Position numbers and translations under genes: made by a program. A stretch of DNA of 64,000 nt. Origin: Maribellus comscasis (GTDB taxonomy: Bacteria > Bacteroidota > Bacteroidia > Bacteroidales > Prolixibacteraceae). This document shows, piece by piece, positions 44,861 to 54,493 of this stretch. Under the pieces are notes generated by a model. That model was not told the origin of the DNA and did no database searches. It worked only from the letters and a program-made list of their open reading frames with translations. The stretch is from NCBI RefSeq assembly GCF_009762775.1, contig NZ_CP046401.1, forward strand, positions 4,736,001 to 4,800,000, read 5' to 3'. The number at the start of each line of letters is the position of its first letter. Position 1 is the stretch's first letter.

Positions 44861-46066
44861 TTAGTTTGTTTGTCCGTGTTCTGTATGAATAAATTTTTTA
44901 TTTGTACCTTTTAATTTAAATAATGATGCAAACATCAAAAAGAAAGCTTTGGGTAAAGTTAAGGCTGCTTTTAAGGTTTGAATTGAATAAAATTTTCGGG
45001 GAATGCTAAAAAGAAATGCAAAAATTACCAATAAAAATACGGGCCACCATTCCATGAATCCAAATTTCAAAAAGTTTGCGTTTGGAAATATCAAATCAAT
45101 AAAACCATACAAGAGTGTAATAATTGTTACTAACCCGACCAGTAGAACCCTTGGTGGAGAAATCATTTGGTAAACCTTATCAAAAAAGTCGAGATTGGCT
45201 TTAAAAAAAAGATGATAAAGTCCGGGGAAAAAATATCGCCCAAAGTATACAAATTGTGCCGACAACCATCTTTTCCTCTGTTTTGCAAATACTTCTGATT
45301 TTTGCACTTTCTCGTCTAAAACAATTGCCTCGTGCAGGTATTCGATTCTTTTCTTGTCTTTTAATAGTTTTAGTTCCAACTCCTTATCAAAACCTCCAAC
45401 AGCTTTTACATTTGCCATGGTTTTCTTAAAAAATGCATAATCGAAGGCCATTCCGGAGCCGATTAAGGCTGAGGAAAAACCGAGTTTTCTGTGGCCTTTT
45501 CTAAAAATATGATTGTTTACTTCTTCGCTTATCGCATCCAAAACGGCAAATGAGGTATTTGTATTTTTTGCTACCCGGTGTCCCTGAACAACCATAAAAC
45601 CGTTCTCAAAAGCCTGGTTGATTTTTGAAACAAAATCTTTTTCCATGATGTTATCGGCGTCAAGAACAAGAGCAATATCATAATTGTCTCCCAGTTCCAA
45701 CATTGCTTTATTCAGGGCTTTCGATTTTGTACTGACTTCAAATGAAACTTCAACCAATTTAATGGGGATTTTTTTTAATTTTTCCAAAGTTTCAGGTTGA
45801 AAGGAATCTGCAATAATTACAACATCATATTTGTCGTTGGGATAATTTTGTTTGAGTGCTTCCTTTGCTACATCTACAATAACTGCATCTTCTTTGTATC
45901 CCGGAATAAGAACGGCTACTTTCCGAAGAGTTGCGTCCCTATTTATTTTTTGTTTTTTGGGAAACAGGCCGGCAAATCCAAATATGAAAATGTAAACAGT
46001 TGCAAAACCAAAGTAAATTAGCAGAATGTATTCCAGAATATGTATAATTAATTGAATGATGTTCAT
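44861..46066 (-). CDS. Membrane-bound family 2 glycosyltransferase
   Basis: 401 residues. An N-terminal transmembrane helix, a GT-A catalytic domain (VAVLIPGYKEDAVIV, LVLDADNIMEKDFV with DxD) and an RKRWLSAQFVYFG segment like the (Q/R)xxRW acceptor motif of processive synthases, then three or more C-terminal transmembrane helices. It may build part of the backbone. The ATG overlaps the previous gene's stop region by 1 nt. Confidence 0.9.
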   Translation of the reverse strand: MNIIQLIIHILEYILLIYFGFATVYIFIFGFAGLFPKKQKINRDATLRKVAVLIPGYKEDAVIVDVAKEALKQNYPNDKYDVVIIADSFQPETLEKLKKIPIKLVEVSFEVSTKSKALNKAMLELGDNYDIALVLDADNIMEKDFVSKINQAFENGFMVVQGHRVAKNTNTSFAVLDAISEEVNNHIFRKGHRKLGFSSALIGSGMAFDYAFFKKTMANVKAVGGFDKELELKLLKDKKRIEYLHEAIVLDEKVQKSEVFAKQRKRWLSAQFVYFGRYFFPGLYHLFFKANLDFFDKVYQMISPPRVLLVGLVTIITLLYGFIDLIFPNANFLKFGFMEWWPVFLLVIFAFLFSIPRKFYSIQTLKAALTLPKAFFLMFASLFKLKGTNKKFIHTEHGQTN

Positions 46067-46998
46067 TACGTTAATAGTTTAGGATTATTTTTGATGGATT
46101 TAAAATGCGAAAAATTCCACATAATACCTCTCCAATATGCCTTTAAATGATCAAATTGTCCTTTCAGCAGAAATTTTATTGTGTTTTTAGGCCACGAGAT
46201 AAAAAGCTGAAAGAAGATACTAATAATTTTGGCGATTCCGTTGTAATTTCTTCGGGCAAAAACCAATCTGTTGCGAGTCAGGTAATAGGTTTTAAAGGGA
46301 CTGTTTTTTCCCGTAGAAACAGATTCTTTGTGAAGAATGTAGGATTCAGGCTGATAGAATATCTTGTATCCTGCCCGTTTTATCCTTTCTGCCCAATCAT
46401 GTTCTTCATAATATAAGAAATAGACTTCGGTCATCATTCCAACATTTTCAATAACAGATCTGGGAACCATCATCGCCGCACCGTGAGCAGCATTTGTTTC
46501 TTTTAGCGTATTAAATTCAGCTGAATCTTTTTGGTGATAACCAATACTGTAATTACGGACCGTGTAGGGATTCATTTTTGTATAACCGGCATATTGTATT
46601 AAATCAGGATTCCAGTGAAATTTTATTTTGGGGCTTGCCATCCCAATTCCCTGGTCTTTTTCAAATAATTCAACAAGTGGTTCCAGAAAATCCGGGGGGA
46701 CTTCGGTGTCATTGTTGATAAACAGTAAATATTTACCTTTTGAAGCTTTTACTGCCAGGTTATTTCCGCCCGCAAATCCGAGGTTTTTTTTGCTCAAAAT
46801 CAGATTAATTTCAGGAAAATTTTCCTTTAATTTTTGAGGCGTGTCTGAAGGTGAAGCGTTATCAACGACAATTATCTCGAAATGCGGATAGGTTATTTTT
46901 CTTATCGAGTTCAAAAAATCTGTAGTAACATTACTTTGATTGTAATTTACTGTAATGATTGATACAAAAGGGTACTTTGTGTTTTGCATTTTACCCAT
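46066..46998 (-). CDS. Family 2 glycosyltransferase (rhamnosyltransferase-like)
   Basis: 310 residues. N-terminal YPFVSIITVNYNQSNVTTDFLNS, VDNASPSD and LFINNDTEVPPDFL (metal-binding DxD), then FLYYEEHDWAERIKRAGYK, the hallmark of the GT2 WfgS/rhamnosyltransferase group. A basic C-terminus may touch the membrane. The start at 46998 shares one base with the polymerase stop codon (TAATG), showing translational coupling. Confidence 0.92.
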   Translation of the reverse strand: MGKMQNTKYPFVSIITVNYNQSNVTTDFLNSIRKITYPHFEIIVVDNASPSDTPQKLKENFPEINLILSKKNLGFAGGNNLAVKASKGKYLLFINNDTEVPPDFLEPLVELFEKDQGIGMASPKIKFHWNPDLIQYAGYTKMNPYTVRNYSIGYHQKDSAEFNTLKETNAAHGAAMMVPRSVIENVGMMTEVYFLYYEEHDWAERIKRAGYKIFYQPESYILHKESVSTGKNSPFKTYYLTRNRLVFARRNYNGIAKIISIFFQLFISWPKNTIKFLLKGQFDHLKAYWRGIMWNFSHFKSIKNNPKLLT

Positions 46999-48479
46999 TA
47001 CCTGTTTTTTGAATTACTAATGATTTTGTCTTTTTGTTTTAATTCTTTTTCATATTTCTTTGCCAGGAATAAAAACCCCATACTGGAATAGATGATGATG
47101 CCGGTAGGCATCTGACCGAAAACGCCGTTCCCGTAAGATGCTGCCATAATACCCGTCATACCTGAAAGCAATGCTCCCAATTGTGCTTTTAACAAAGGGC
47201 TTTTTAGCTTGAAAACTATAATGTTTGCACTTTTTATTACGATATAAAACAATATCAATAAATGCAAAGAAAGTCCAACGATGCCTTGTTCTGCCCAAAT
47301 CATGACATACCAACTGTCGGTAGGGGTTTGAGCCAGAAAAGTGTCTGGTGAAAAGCGCTTCCCCCAGTTGCCCGCAGAACCGAGACCACCACCAAAAGGT
47401 CTGGCTGCCATATAATCCTTCAGTTTGCGTTGATTCTCAAGTCTTACCTGCAAGGATGCATCATTCAGATCAAAAGCAGTACGCATTCTCCTTATCGTAT
47501 AGTTTCCATTTCCGATAGTGGTAAATTTAAAAAATGCAAATACCGCTAATCCCATTAGAATTCCGGCAATGATTACTTTGGTATTTCTTTGAAGGACAAT
47601 ATAAGTTGCAAATCCCATGATTGGAACAGCAATTGCTCCGCGAGTCCCTGAAATCATCATTCCGTAGAATGATATTAAGGAAACAATTGCATAGAAAAAT
47701 TTCCATTTTCTTGATTTCTTTTCATGCCACGCTAAAATAGCAAATATAACTCCCGAATGCGCTTGCGCACCTCCAAACTGACCGGCGTCAGACATGAAGG
47801 AGAATATCCTTAGTTTTCCGAAAATAATATGGGTGTTATCGCTCCCCGCATCAAGCCAGGCTTGTTCCCAGGGGTCTGGCCCAATAAATTTTTGCATTAT
47901 TCCCTTCAGGCTTGCCAAAAGGGCGAGTACTGCCCATATTTTAAGAAATACTTCAAGATCTTTATGTTTATTAAAAATAATAAATATTATGGGAATTGTA
48001 AAAAGCATATAAAGCGCTACTCCCCGCATGGAATAAAACCAGGCTATTCTGCTTACCGCTTCCGGATTAAACAACTGGAAGAATGCATATCCAAACCAGA
48101 TGAAGGCTAAAAAAACAAGTTCATTTTTTGCATTTTTCCATGGAACTTTTTGAAAAAATGATTTAAAAAAAAGCGCCAGATAGAGTAAAATAAAATGGGC
48201 ATCGACTCCTAACCCTAAAGGTACTCCTTTTATATACCTTGTTAATCCCAGTACAAAAAAGTTGAACAGAAATAATCCAATCAATCCTACGCGCGGAGTT
48301 ATAAAAATTGCGAATACATAAGCCAGAACAAAAGGCAAAACCAAAAATCCAACGCCAATAATTAATCCTTTTATGGCCAGGAGGTATCCAATGCAAAGCA
48401 TAACCAGAATTAATACAGAAAGATAAACGGGGTTTTTTAATAATTCGCTACCATATATTTTATTAAAAACTCTCGTCAT
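46998..48479 (-). CDS. O-antigen ligase/polymerase-like membrane protein (Wzy-type)
   Basis: 493 residues with about 11-12 hydrophobic segments, and a large outside loop (ADAGQFGGAQAHSGVIF to RLENQRKLKDYMAARPFGGGLGSAGN) with the GxxxG and RPFGxG pattern of O-antigen ligase family proteins. In a Wzx/Wzy pathway it joins repeat units in the periplasm. It lies 2 nt from the flippase gene upstream. Confidence 0.87.
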   Translation of the reverse strand: MTRVFNKIYGSELLKNPVYLSVLILVMLCIGYLLAIKGLIIGVGFLVLPFVLAYVFAIFITPRVGLIGLFLFNFFVLGLTRYIKGVPLGLGVDAHFILLYLALFFKSFFQKVPWKNAKNELVFLAFIWFGYAFFQLFNPEAVSRIAWFYSMRGVALYMLFTIPIIFIIFNKHKDLEVFLKIWAVLALLASLKGIMQKFIGPDPWEQAWLDAGSDNTHIIFGKLRIFSFMSDAGQFGGAQAHSGVIFAILAWHEKKSRKWKFFYAIVSLISFYGMMISGTRGAIAVPIMGFATYIVLQRNTKVIIAGILMGLAVFAFFKFTTIGNGNYTIRRMRTAFDLNDASLQVRLENQRKLKDYMAARPFGGGLGSAGNWGKRFSPDTFLAQTPTDSWYVMIWAEQGIVGLSLHLLILFYIVIKSANIIVFKLKSPLLKAQLGALLSGMTGIMAASYGNGVFGQMPTGIIIYSSMGFLFLAKKYEKELKQKDKIISNSKNR

Positions 48480-48481
48480 AT

Positions 48482-49822
48482 TTACAATTGGTGCCGGAGG
48501 TTTAAAAAGAATGATTTTGCTTCCGCGATAAAAGATTTTAGTTCGAGCTTAAGCGCTTTATTTAAATAAAAGTAGCCCATAAAAATCCCTATAAGAGTAA
48601 ATAAAACTGTTACAATAGCAACTGCCTGAAGCGATTCAAAAATAAATACAGCAATTAAATCGCCCACTATATTGGCTGCAGCCATTATTACCACTTTCCT
48701 AAAGTTTAAATTAGGTCTGTTAATGCTGTCTAAGGCGACGCCTGTAAAACGATCAATAGGCAGCAAAACCGAGTACAATGTAAAAACTCTAAAAATCGTT
48801 ATCAGTAATGGTAATGAATCTTTATAATCATTTCCACCAAGAAACAGAATCAAAGGTTTAGCAAACAGGAAACATAAAACAGCAACCGGGATAAACAGTA
48901 TTGTAACTACTGAACTGTATCCGTAAAATATCTTTTTTACGTGGTCGAAATCTTTTTTCCAGCTACTCTTCGACATTTTAGGGTATGCCGTAATTGTAAA
49001 ACTTCTTAATGGAATCCCCAACAACTCAATTAATTTTAAGGGTATTGCATATTGCGCAATACCGACAGAACCGAGTATCGGGCTTAAACCTATTATAAAG
49101 GTATCTGCACTTTTTAATAAACTGCTTCCAACCAAAGTCCCCATCGAATATTTGCCGAAATTCAACATTTCTTTTGTTGATTCCCTTGTTGCCCTTCTTA
49201 TGTACATTAAACCGTCCCATCTCTTAACAAAAACTACTATGCTTGGAAGTAGATTGGTTACTAAGTGCGCAATTATTACTTCCAAAAGTCCCCAATGCAG
49301 CCACAAAATATTCAATATTAAAAAGACCACAAAGCTGCCACTACGAGTAATACGTAAAAACAAAATAAGTTTGAATTTCTGCCTGGCCTGAAAATAGGAA
49401 ACTGAGTTGTTCCACGATAAGTTTAGAAGAGCTAAAATTGGATAAAAAGTTATAAATAGTCTGTAACCGTCGTTTATTTTCCAGTTAAAGCCAGCAATAA
49501 TAAAATGACTGGGAACGAAGATTGCTGCAATTACAAGCACGACAATCAGACCAACCAAATAACTGGTTCCCAGATAGGTTTTATTTTTATTTTCATCTTC
49601 ACTTGATGCAAAACGTACTAAAGCTGTACTAGTCAATCCAAAACGCAGTAAATCAAAAAAAGTGGATAGTGTCAGATATAAAACCCAATCTCCAAAAAGT
49701 TTCTGCTCCAATTCCCGGGTTAAAAGCATAAAACTTATTAATCCCAATAGAGCACCTATGCTACTGGTTATGAGCGATATAATGTTTTTTTCATAAAGTA
49801 TCCGTTTTATATTTATGCTCAT
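48482..49822 (-). CDS. Oligosaccharide flippase (Wzx-type, MATE/MOP superfamily)
   Basis: 446 residues with 12-14 predicted membrane helices, beginning with the RILYEKNIISLITSSIGALLGLISFMLLTREL segment typical of this superfamily and having the later IGLSPILGSVGIAQYAIPLKL region. It moves lipid-linked repeat units across the inner membrane. A 30-nt gap separates it from the Wzc-like gene upstream. Confidence 0.9.
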   Translation of the reverse strand: MSINIKRILYEKNIISLITSSIGALLGLISFMLLTRELEQKLFGDWVLYLTLSTFFDLLRFGLTSTALVRFASSEDENKNKTYLGTSYLVGLIVVLVIAAIFVPSHFIIAGFNWKINDGYRLFITFYPILALLNLSWNNSVSYFQARQKFKLILFLRITRSGSFVVFLILNILWLHWGLLEVIIAHLVTNLLPSIVVFVKRWDGLMYIRRATRESTKEMLNFGKYSMGTLVGSSLLKSADTFIIGLSPILGSVGIAQYAIPLKLIELLGIPLRSFTITAYPKMSKSSWKKDFDHVKKIFYGYSSVVTILFIPVAVLCFLFAKPLILFLGGNDYKDSLPLLITIFRVFTLYSVLLPIDRFTGVALDSINRPNLNFRKVVIMAAANIVGDLIAVFIFESLQAVAIVTVLFTLIGIFMGYFYLNKALKLELKSFIAEAKSFFLNLRHQL

Positions 49823-49852
49823 ATAAACTCTATTATAGGATTGATAAAAACA

Positions 49853-52063
49853 TCATCTTGAATAAAAGTGAAATCTTAAAGTGTTCTTTATTAATTTCCT
49901 AAAGAAGCTTCTTTTTCTGGGTAAATCACCAAGCACATTTTCCATTTCTTCCACTTTCACTCCGTTTAAAATAATTTGCGGTTCATTTTCCTTCGTTGCT
50001 TCAATAACATCTTTTAGAGCGTATTTATCGGAGTTGGTCCATGCCCTGTTTGCCCTTACAATAATATACGTTTGATTTACATTCTTAAATAGTTTAATCG
50101 GATAAGTGTGGTCTATCAAGCCGGGTATTTCAAAAAATATATAATCATATTGATTAACGTCAAAATTTTCAGATACACAGTTATTGATAAACTCATTAGA
50201 CGTTTCAATATGCTGAAAAGCTTTGTTTGTATTGTAGGTATAAATATCAAAATTCTTTACATCGTCTATTTTGTTATGTGAGAGGAGCAAAACTTTATAA
50301 CCTGATTTTGCCAGTTCATTAAGCAACATTGTAGCGATCATCGTTTTACCTTCACCACTCTGAATACTAAAGAACAAGTTAATTTCCGGTTTTTTGTGTT
50401 CTCTTTTTTCCGAATTTAAGATTAATCTTCGAACAATAATATTGTTCCCTTTATTTTTAAGTGATTCAATATCAATGTTTTTATTGATTTTGGACAGATT
50501 GGGATAGATGGCAGCCAGACTTAATCCCATTAACTCTTCAGCTCTCTTTGCTGTACCAATACTTTGATCCAGAAATTCTAAAAGAATAATTACAGATGCC
50601 GGAATAATAAATCCGATCATAAATGCGATAATAACCAGGTATTTTCTTTTGCTTGGTTCCGGATTAATGGGGAATAATGGCTCAACTAATATTTTTAAAT
50701 TTGAATTTAGTTCAATATTTTGTTGGTTGAGTTTTGCCAGATCAAAACTATGTAATATTGATAAATACTCTCTCTCCGCCACAGAAATTTTTCGTTCCAA
50801 CCTTTTCATTGTTGCACCTAAGGGTGCATAATCAATAAAAAGCTGGTCATATTCTTTTTTTTGCATTTCGCCAAGAAGTAACTGAGCTTTAGTTGCTTCA
50901 TATTCAATTGTTTTGTCAATCCAGTCTTCTATAATGGTTGTTGACGGAACTCCTTCTGTGGTGTTGTCAAAAAGGTATTGTTCTTTTACTGCATCTCTCA
51001 GTTCCTGCTGGGTATCATTTTCTTCTTTTTTTAATTCAGTTATTCTTTCAATCAACCCTTGCTCCAGCGAAGAATCCTTTTTTGCTTCGTAAGTTTTCAA
51101 CGCAATTTCAATGTTGAGATCTGATAATTTATTTCGCAGGTTTAATATCTTTTCATTATTAATTTTTTGCTTTTCAAGCGGTGACATTTTTGCCTCAAGA
51201 ACTTGTAATACCGACTTGGCAGCTACATTTTTCATTTTGATATCCATATACGTTAAATCAAAATGCTCTTTCTCAGAAGCAATATGTTTTGTTTGTTCGT
51301 TATAATTGATAATTGTATTTGTTTGGTTAAATTCGAGAAGTTCATTTTCCGCTTCATCCAATTTGATTATAGCATTTTCTAACTGACCTTTAAAATATTG
51401 GACAACAGCATCTGACTGATTTGCCTGAATAAAAGAATATTTTTTGATGAAAACCTCGTTTAGAATTTCCAGTGTATTTTTACAAATACCAGGATCATCG
51501 GATTCGTATGAGATTTCAATCAAATCGCTCGATTTGACTCTACTCACTTTTAGCTTCGAAGAAATTTTCTTTATGCTGTAATCCGGATGTTCATAGTTAA
51601 TAAGTTCGTAAATGAAGTTTGTGTAGTCTTTATCTCTGTATGCCTTAATATTTTCGAGTGTTTTATCAAAATCATTCCTTACGGCCAGCTCCTTAACTTC
51701 ATCAGGTACAATTTCCATTAATTCCTGATATTTATTTTTTGATATTTTTTCAATATTTGAACCTCCTGATAGCAAATGACTCACAAATAGCCGTAACCCG
51801 ATTTCTTCAATGGTATTTCGCTCTTTAATAATGGTAATTAAATTATCAAAAGCTGTGTTGGTTCCAAATAAATCTCTTTTTGCACTTTCTAACGAAGTAA
51901 TTGAAGAACCGCTGGCGATACCGGTATATATTAAACTACTCGAGGTATAAGTTTTGGATTGTTTTGAAGTGATGAAGAACACCAATGCCGCCATTGCGAT
52001 CGGCATAATAATCAGCAAAGCAAAATGCTTAAGCAATAGTCTTATGAAAAAAAGTAGTTTCAA
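49853..52063 (-). CDS. Wzc-like polysaccharide chain-length protein with degenerate kinase
   Basis: 736 residues. Transmembrane helices near 15-31 and 475-495 enclose a long coiled-coil periplasmic region with the Wzz/GNVR signature. The cytoplasmic domain aligns with bacterial tyrosine kinases, but motifs are altered: the P-loop is SIQSGEGKT (Lys573, Thr574) without the first Gly; Walker A' is LLLSHN without the Asp; Walker B is FFEIPG with Glu for Asp. The C-terminus KLIKNTLRFHFYSR has only a single Tyr. ATP may bind, but autophosphorylation looks unlikely. It should control chain length and link to the export protein. It overlaps the TolC-like gene by 4 nt. Confidence 0.9.
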   Translation of the reverse strand: MKLLFFIRLLLKHFALLIIMPIAMAALVFFITSKQSKTYTSSSLIYTGIASGSSITSLESAKRDLFGTNTAFDNLITIIKERNTIEEIGLRLFVSHLLSGGSNIEKISKNKYQELMEIVPDEVKELAVRNDFDKTLENIKAYRDKDYTNFIYELINYEHPDYSIKKISSKLKVSRVKSSDLIEISYESDDPGICKNTLEILNEVFIKKYSFIQANQSDAVVQYFKGQLENAIIKLDEAENELLEFNQTNTIINYNEQTKHIASEKEHFDLTYMDIKMKNVAAKSVLQVLEAKMSPLEKQKINNEKILNLRNKLSDLNIEIALKTYEAKKDSSLEQGLIERITELKKEENDTQQELRDAVKEQYLFDNTTEGVPSTTIIEDWIDKTIEYEATKAQLLLGEMQKKEYDQLFIDYAPLGATMKRLERKISVAEREYLSILHSFDLAKLNQQNIELNSNLKILVEPLFPINPEPSKRKYLVIIAFMIGFIIPASVIILLEFLDQSIGTAKRAEELMGLSLAAIYPNLSKINKNIDIESLKNKGNNIIVRRLILNSEKREHKKPEINLFFSIQSGEGKTMIATMLLNELAKSGYKVLLLSHNKIDDVKNFDIYTYNTNKAFQHIETSNEFINNCVSENFDVNQYDYIFFEIPGLIDHTYPIKLFKNVNQTYIIVRANRAWTNSDKYALKDVIEATKENEPQIILNGVKVEEMENVLGDLPRKRSFFRKLIKNTLRFHFYSR

Positions 52064-52818
52064 TTTTCAAATTTTTTAATTTTAATCTCTTCTCCTATCG
52101 TTTCCTCTAATAGTTGCAAAGCAACTTCGAATTCAATTTTTACGTCTTCAAGGCTCGTAATTGAATTCAATAACATATCGTTTAACCTTGAATATTCGGC
52201 AACTGATATCTGATTGTTTTCAAAATCCATTTTAGCCCTTAACATTTGCACTCGATATGATTCAACCGCATTTGCTTTTACGATGATACTGCGATGCGCC
52301 CGTACAACGCTGTAATACTGTTTAATCACCAACTCATTCAACTCCTGTTCACTTTTTTGTTTCTGGTATCTGACTTTTTCTACCTCTGATTTAGCAGCAT
52401 TTATGCTGGATTTGTCGACTACCGAAGACAACGGTAATTTTAAATATACTCCCAGATAATATCTTGTTTGCTCTGTAGTTTGAGTGTTTATGTCTCCCTG
52501 ACCAATATCTTCTGATATAACTAAATTATCAAAAAGACCATATTTGGCGCCGGTTTCAACCCCCACTTGTTTCATCCACACTCTTTTTTCCGTCTTAATT
52601 TGATAGTTTTTAACTTCAATATCGGTATCGATATATTTAAGGGTTGGGGAATTTGCAATTGCTTTTGCCTGCAGCTCTGCAATTGAGGGTAACCTTTCGG
52701 TAATATCTTTTCCACCGGAGGTGTTTTTTAGCAATTCATCGTACGTTTGAGCAAATATTACATTCACCCAAACTAAAAGCAGGCTAATTACAATACCGGT
52801 TTTTGTGAAAAATTTCAT
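52060..52818 (-). CDS. Half-length TolC-family outer-membrane protein
   Basis: 252 residues, with signal peptide (first 23, ending IFAQ). A TolC/OEP-type pattern of long amphipathic helices and beta strands: LPSIAELQAKAIANSPTLKYIDTDIEVKNY, then YYLGVYLKLPLSSVVDKSSINAAKSEVEKV and SYRVQMLRAKMDFENNQISVAEYSRLNDML. Standard family members are about 400-480 residues with a duplicated repeat; only one repeat is present here. It sits where Wza-type export lipoproteins are normally encoded, next to the Wzc-like gene, and may take over the export channel role by forming a larger oligomer; this is inference. Confidence 0.82.
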   Translation of the reverse strand: MKFFTKTGIVISLLLVWVNVIFAQTYDELLKNTSGGKDITERLPSIAELQAKAIANSPTLKYIDTDIEVKNYQIKTEKRVWMKQVGVETGAKYGLFDNLVISEDIGQGDINTQTTEQTRYYLGVYLKLPLSSVVDKSSINAAKSEVEKVRYQKQKSEQELNELVIKQYYSVVRAHRSIIVKANAVESYRVQMLRAKMDFENNQISVAEYSRLNDMLLNSITSLEDVKIEFEVALQLLEETIGEEIKIKKFEN

Positions 52819-52821
52819 AGG

Positions 52822-54018
52822 TTATACATTTTCTTTTTGGAATACCGCGCGAAACGTACGTATAATAATCCAAATATCCTTCCAGAATGAGAATTTACTG
52901 TTCGCAATCTCTACATATTTGTTATCAAGTTGTTTGCGCTCCTCCGGCGACATTTTTGATGTTTTGCCTCTTGCTTCAACCTGCCATAACCCGGTAATCC
53001 CTGCAGGGCCGTTAAACCGGTCGGTCCACTCGTCGGTGGTAAGTAGCTCTGCTTCATAAAGTGGGAGAGGCCGGTTTCCAACAATCGACATATCTCCTTT
53101 TATCACATTTATAAGTTGAGGCAATTCATCGATACTCAATTTTCGAATGATGTGCCCGACTTTTGTGATACGTGGGTCGTTTTCAAATTTTACAAATGCG
53201 CTTTCCTGCTTTTCTTTTTGACGTTGAATATGTTGTTTTTCATCAACTTCGATATCGTCACCAAATAAAATTGTTCCCGATTCATCAACTTTTTCCTCCT
53301 TTTTTTCACCGAGGCTATTTTCAACTATACTGGTTTGTTCCTCCTTTTTGTATTGATTTAAATGCTGAAATTCTTTTAGTCTTTTGTCAGCATCGGGATA
53401 CATCGACCGTAATTTTAGGAAATTAAATATTCTGTAACCTGTCCCTACCCGTTTTGATATGTAGTACACTTTTCCTTTTGATTCCAGTCGAATTGCAATG
53501 ATAAATAAAACCAGTATCGGGGAAATAAGAAGTAGAGCAAGCCCCGCAAAAAATATGTCGAAGGAACGTTTAAAAAAAGGAGTTTTATATATGTTTTCTT
53601 CAGGGTGAATTTCTTTTTTTAACAAAGCCATTTGTGGCTTTAAAACTTTTAAAAACTTAATACGGTTGAAAATCACCTCGGCATTTACAGGCCTGGTATA
53701 AATATCATCTATCTTTTGTTTGAATGCCCGGTTTAATATTTCAGGTGTTTTCGTATCGCATAAAACGATGTATGGAATTTCATTTTTTTTGTCAAAATTT
53801 TCAACAAACGACTGGTGGAAGTCCAGACCATTTCTTCCCGGTATTTCATACTCACTTATTACACCGTCAGTACTCGCGTTATTCCGGTCAACCCAGGCCG
53901 ATGCCTGCAGCGGGTTGGGGAAGCTTTTAAAATTTACTGCTCCATTCACTGAAGTGAATTTTTCAATAATATTTTTATCTTCTCCAATGTAGACAAGATT
54001 TAATTTTCCGTCTTTCAT
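52822..54018 (-). CDS. Initiating sugar transferase with N-terminal pseudo-receiver
   Basis: 398 residues from the ATG at 54018, 10 nt after the receiver gene's stop (an upstream ATG at 54051 would overlap it by 23 nt). Residues 1-128 form a receiver-like fold in which the phosphoacceptor Asp is Glu56 (ISEYEIPGRNG) and the conserved Lys is Arg109. A transmembrane hairpin (about 153-175) leads to the polyprenyl-phosphate sugar-1-phosphate transferase domain (KLRSM, DPRITKVG, SIVGNRPLP, GITGLWQVEARGK). A charged segment of about 70 residues (208-277) is inserted in the middle of the catalytic domain. It starts repeat-unit synthesis on undecaprenyl phosphate. Confidence 0.92.
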   Translation of the reverse strand: MKDGKLNLVYIGEDKNIIEKFTSVNGAVNFKSFPNPLQASAWVDRNNASTDGVISEYEIPGRNGLDFHQSFVENFDKKNEIPYIVLCDTKTPEILNRAFKQKIDDIYTRPVNAEVIFNRIKFLKVLKPQMALLKKEIHPEENIYKTPFFKRSFDIFFAGLALLLISPILVLFIIAIRLESKGKVYYISKRVGTGYRIFNFLKLRSMYPDADKRLKEFQHLNQYKKEEQTSIVENSLGEKKEEKVDESGTILFGDDIEVDEKQHIQRQKEKQESAFVKFENDPRITKVGHIIRKLSIDELPQLINVIKGDMSIVGNRPLPLYEAELLTTDEWTDRFNGPAGITGLWQVEARGKTSKMSPEERKQLDNKYVEIANSKFSFWKDIWIIIRTFRAVFQKENV

Positions 54019-54028
54019 AAAAGTAGGT

Positions 54029-54394
54029 TTACCTTTCCAGTATTCTTTCAATCCTGATTTGGAGTTCTTCCGGATTAAATGGTTTTACCAGATAATCTTC
54101 AGCTCCCATTTTTAAACATTTTATTCTATCGGTACTACTGTCTTTACTACTTAAAACTACTATCGGAATGTCCCTGAAAAAGCCACTTTCCTTTACACGG
54201 CTGATCAACTCAAATCCATCGAGGTTGGGCATCTGCAAATCTGTAATAATCAGATCAGGAATGTTGCCTTCCTGTAACCACGAGAGTGCCTGAAGTCCAT
54301 CTTCTTTGGTTGTTACTTCAAATGTTTTACTCAAAAATTGAACTATAAGTCTGCTGATTGAAGGTTTGTCGTCGACAATTAGAATTTTTTTCAT
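54029..54394 (-). CDS. Single-domain response regulator of exopolysaccharide operon
   Basis: 121 residues, all phosphotransfer residues present: Asp8/Asp9, Asp52 in ITDLQMPNLDG, Ser82 and Lys104 in VKPFNPEE. There is no output domain. It is the first gene of the 13-gene exopolysaccharide operon and lies directly before the sugar transferase that carries a non-phosphorylatable receiver; a receiver-pseudo-receiver contact is an attractive but untested idea. Confidence 0.93.
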   Translation of the reverse strand: MKKILIVDDKPSISRLIVQFLSKTFEVTTKEDGLQALSWLQEGNIPDLIITDLQMPNLDGFELISRVKESGFFRDIPIVVLSSKDSSTDRIKCLKMGAEDYLVKPFNPEELQIRIERILER

Positions 54395-54493
54395 TTTGAT
54401 GTATGGTTTGCAAATAGAGATTTCTCAATCACAAACAAAAATAAACAATATTTTGAATTGCAAAACTTATTCAATGTTTTATTAATGAGATAT

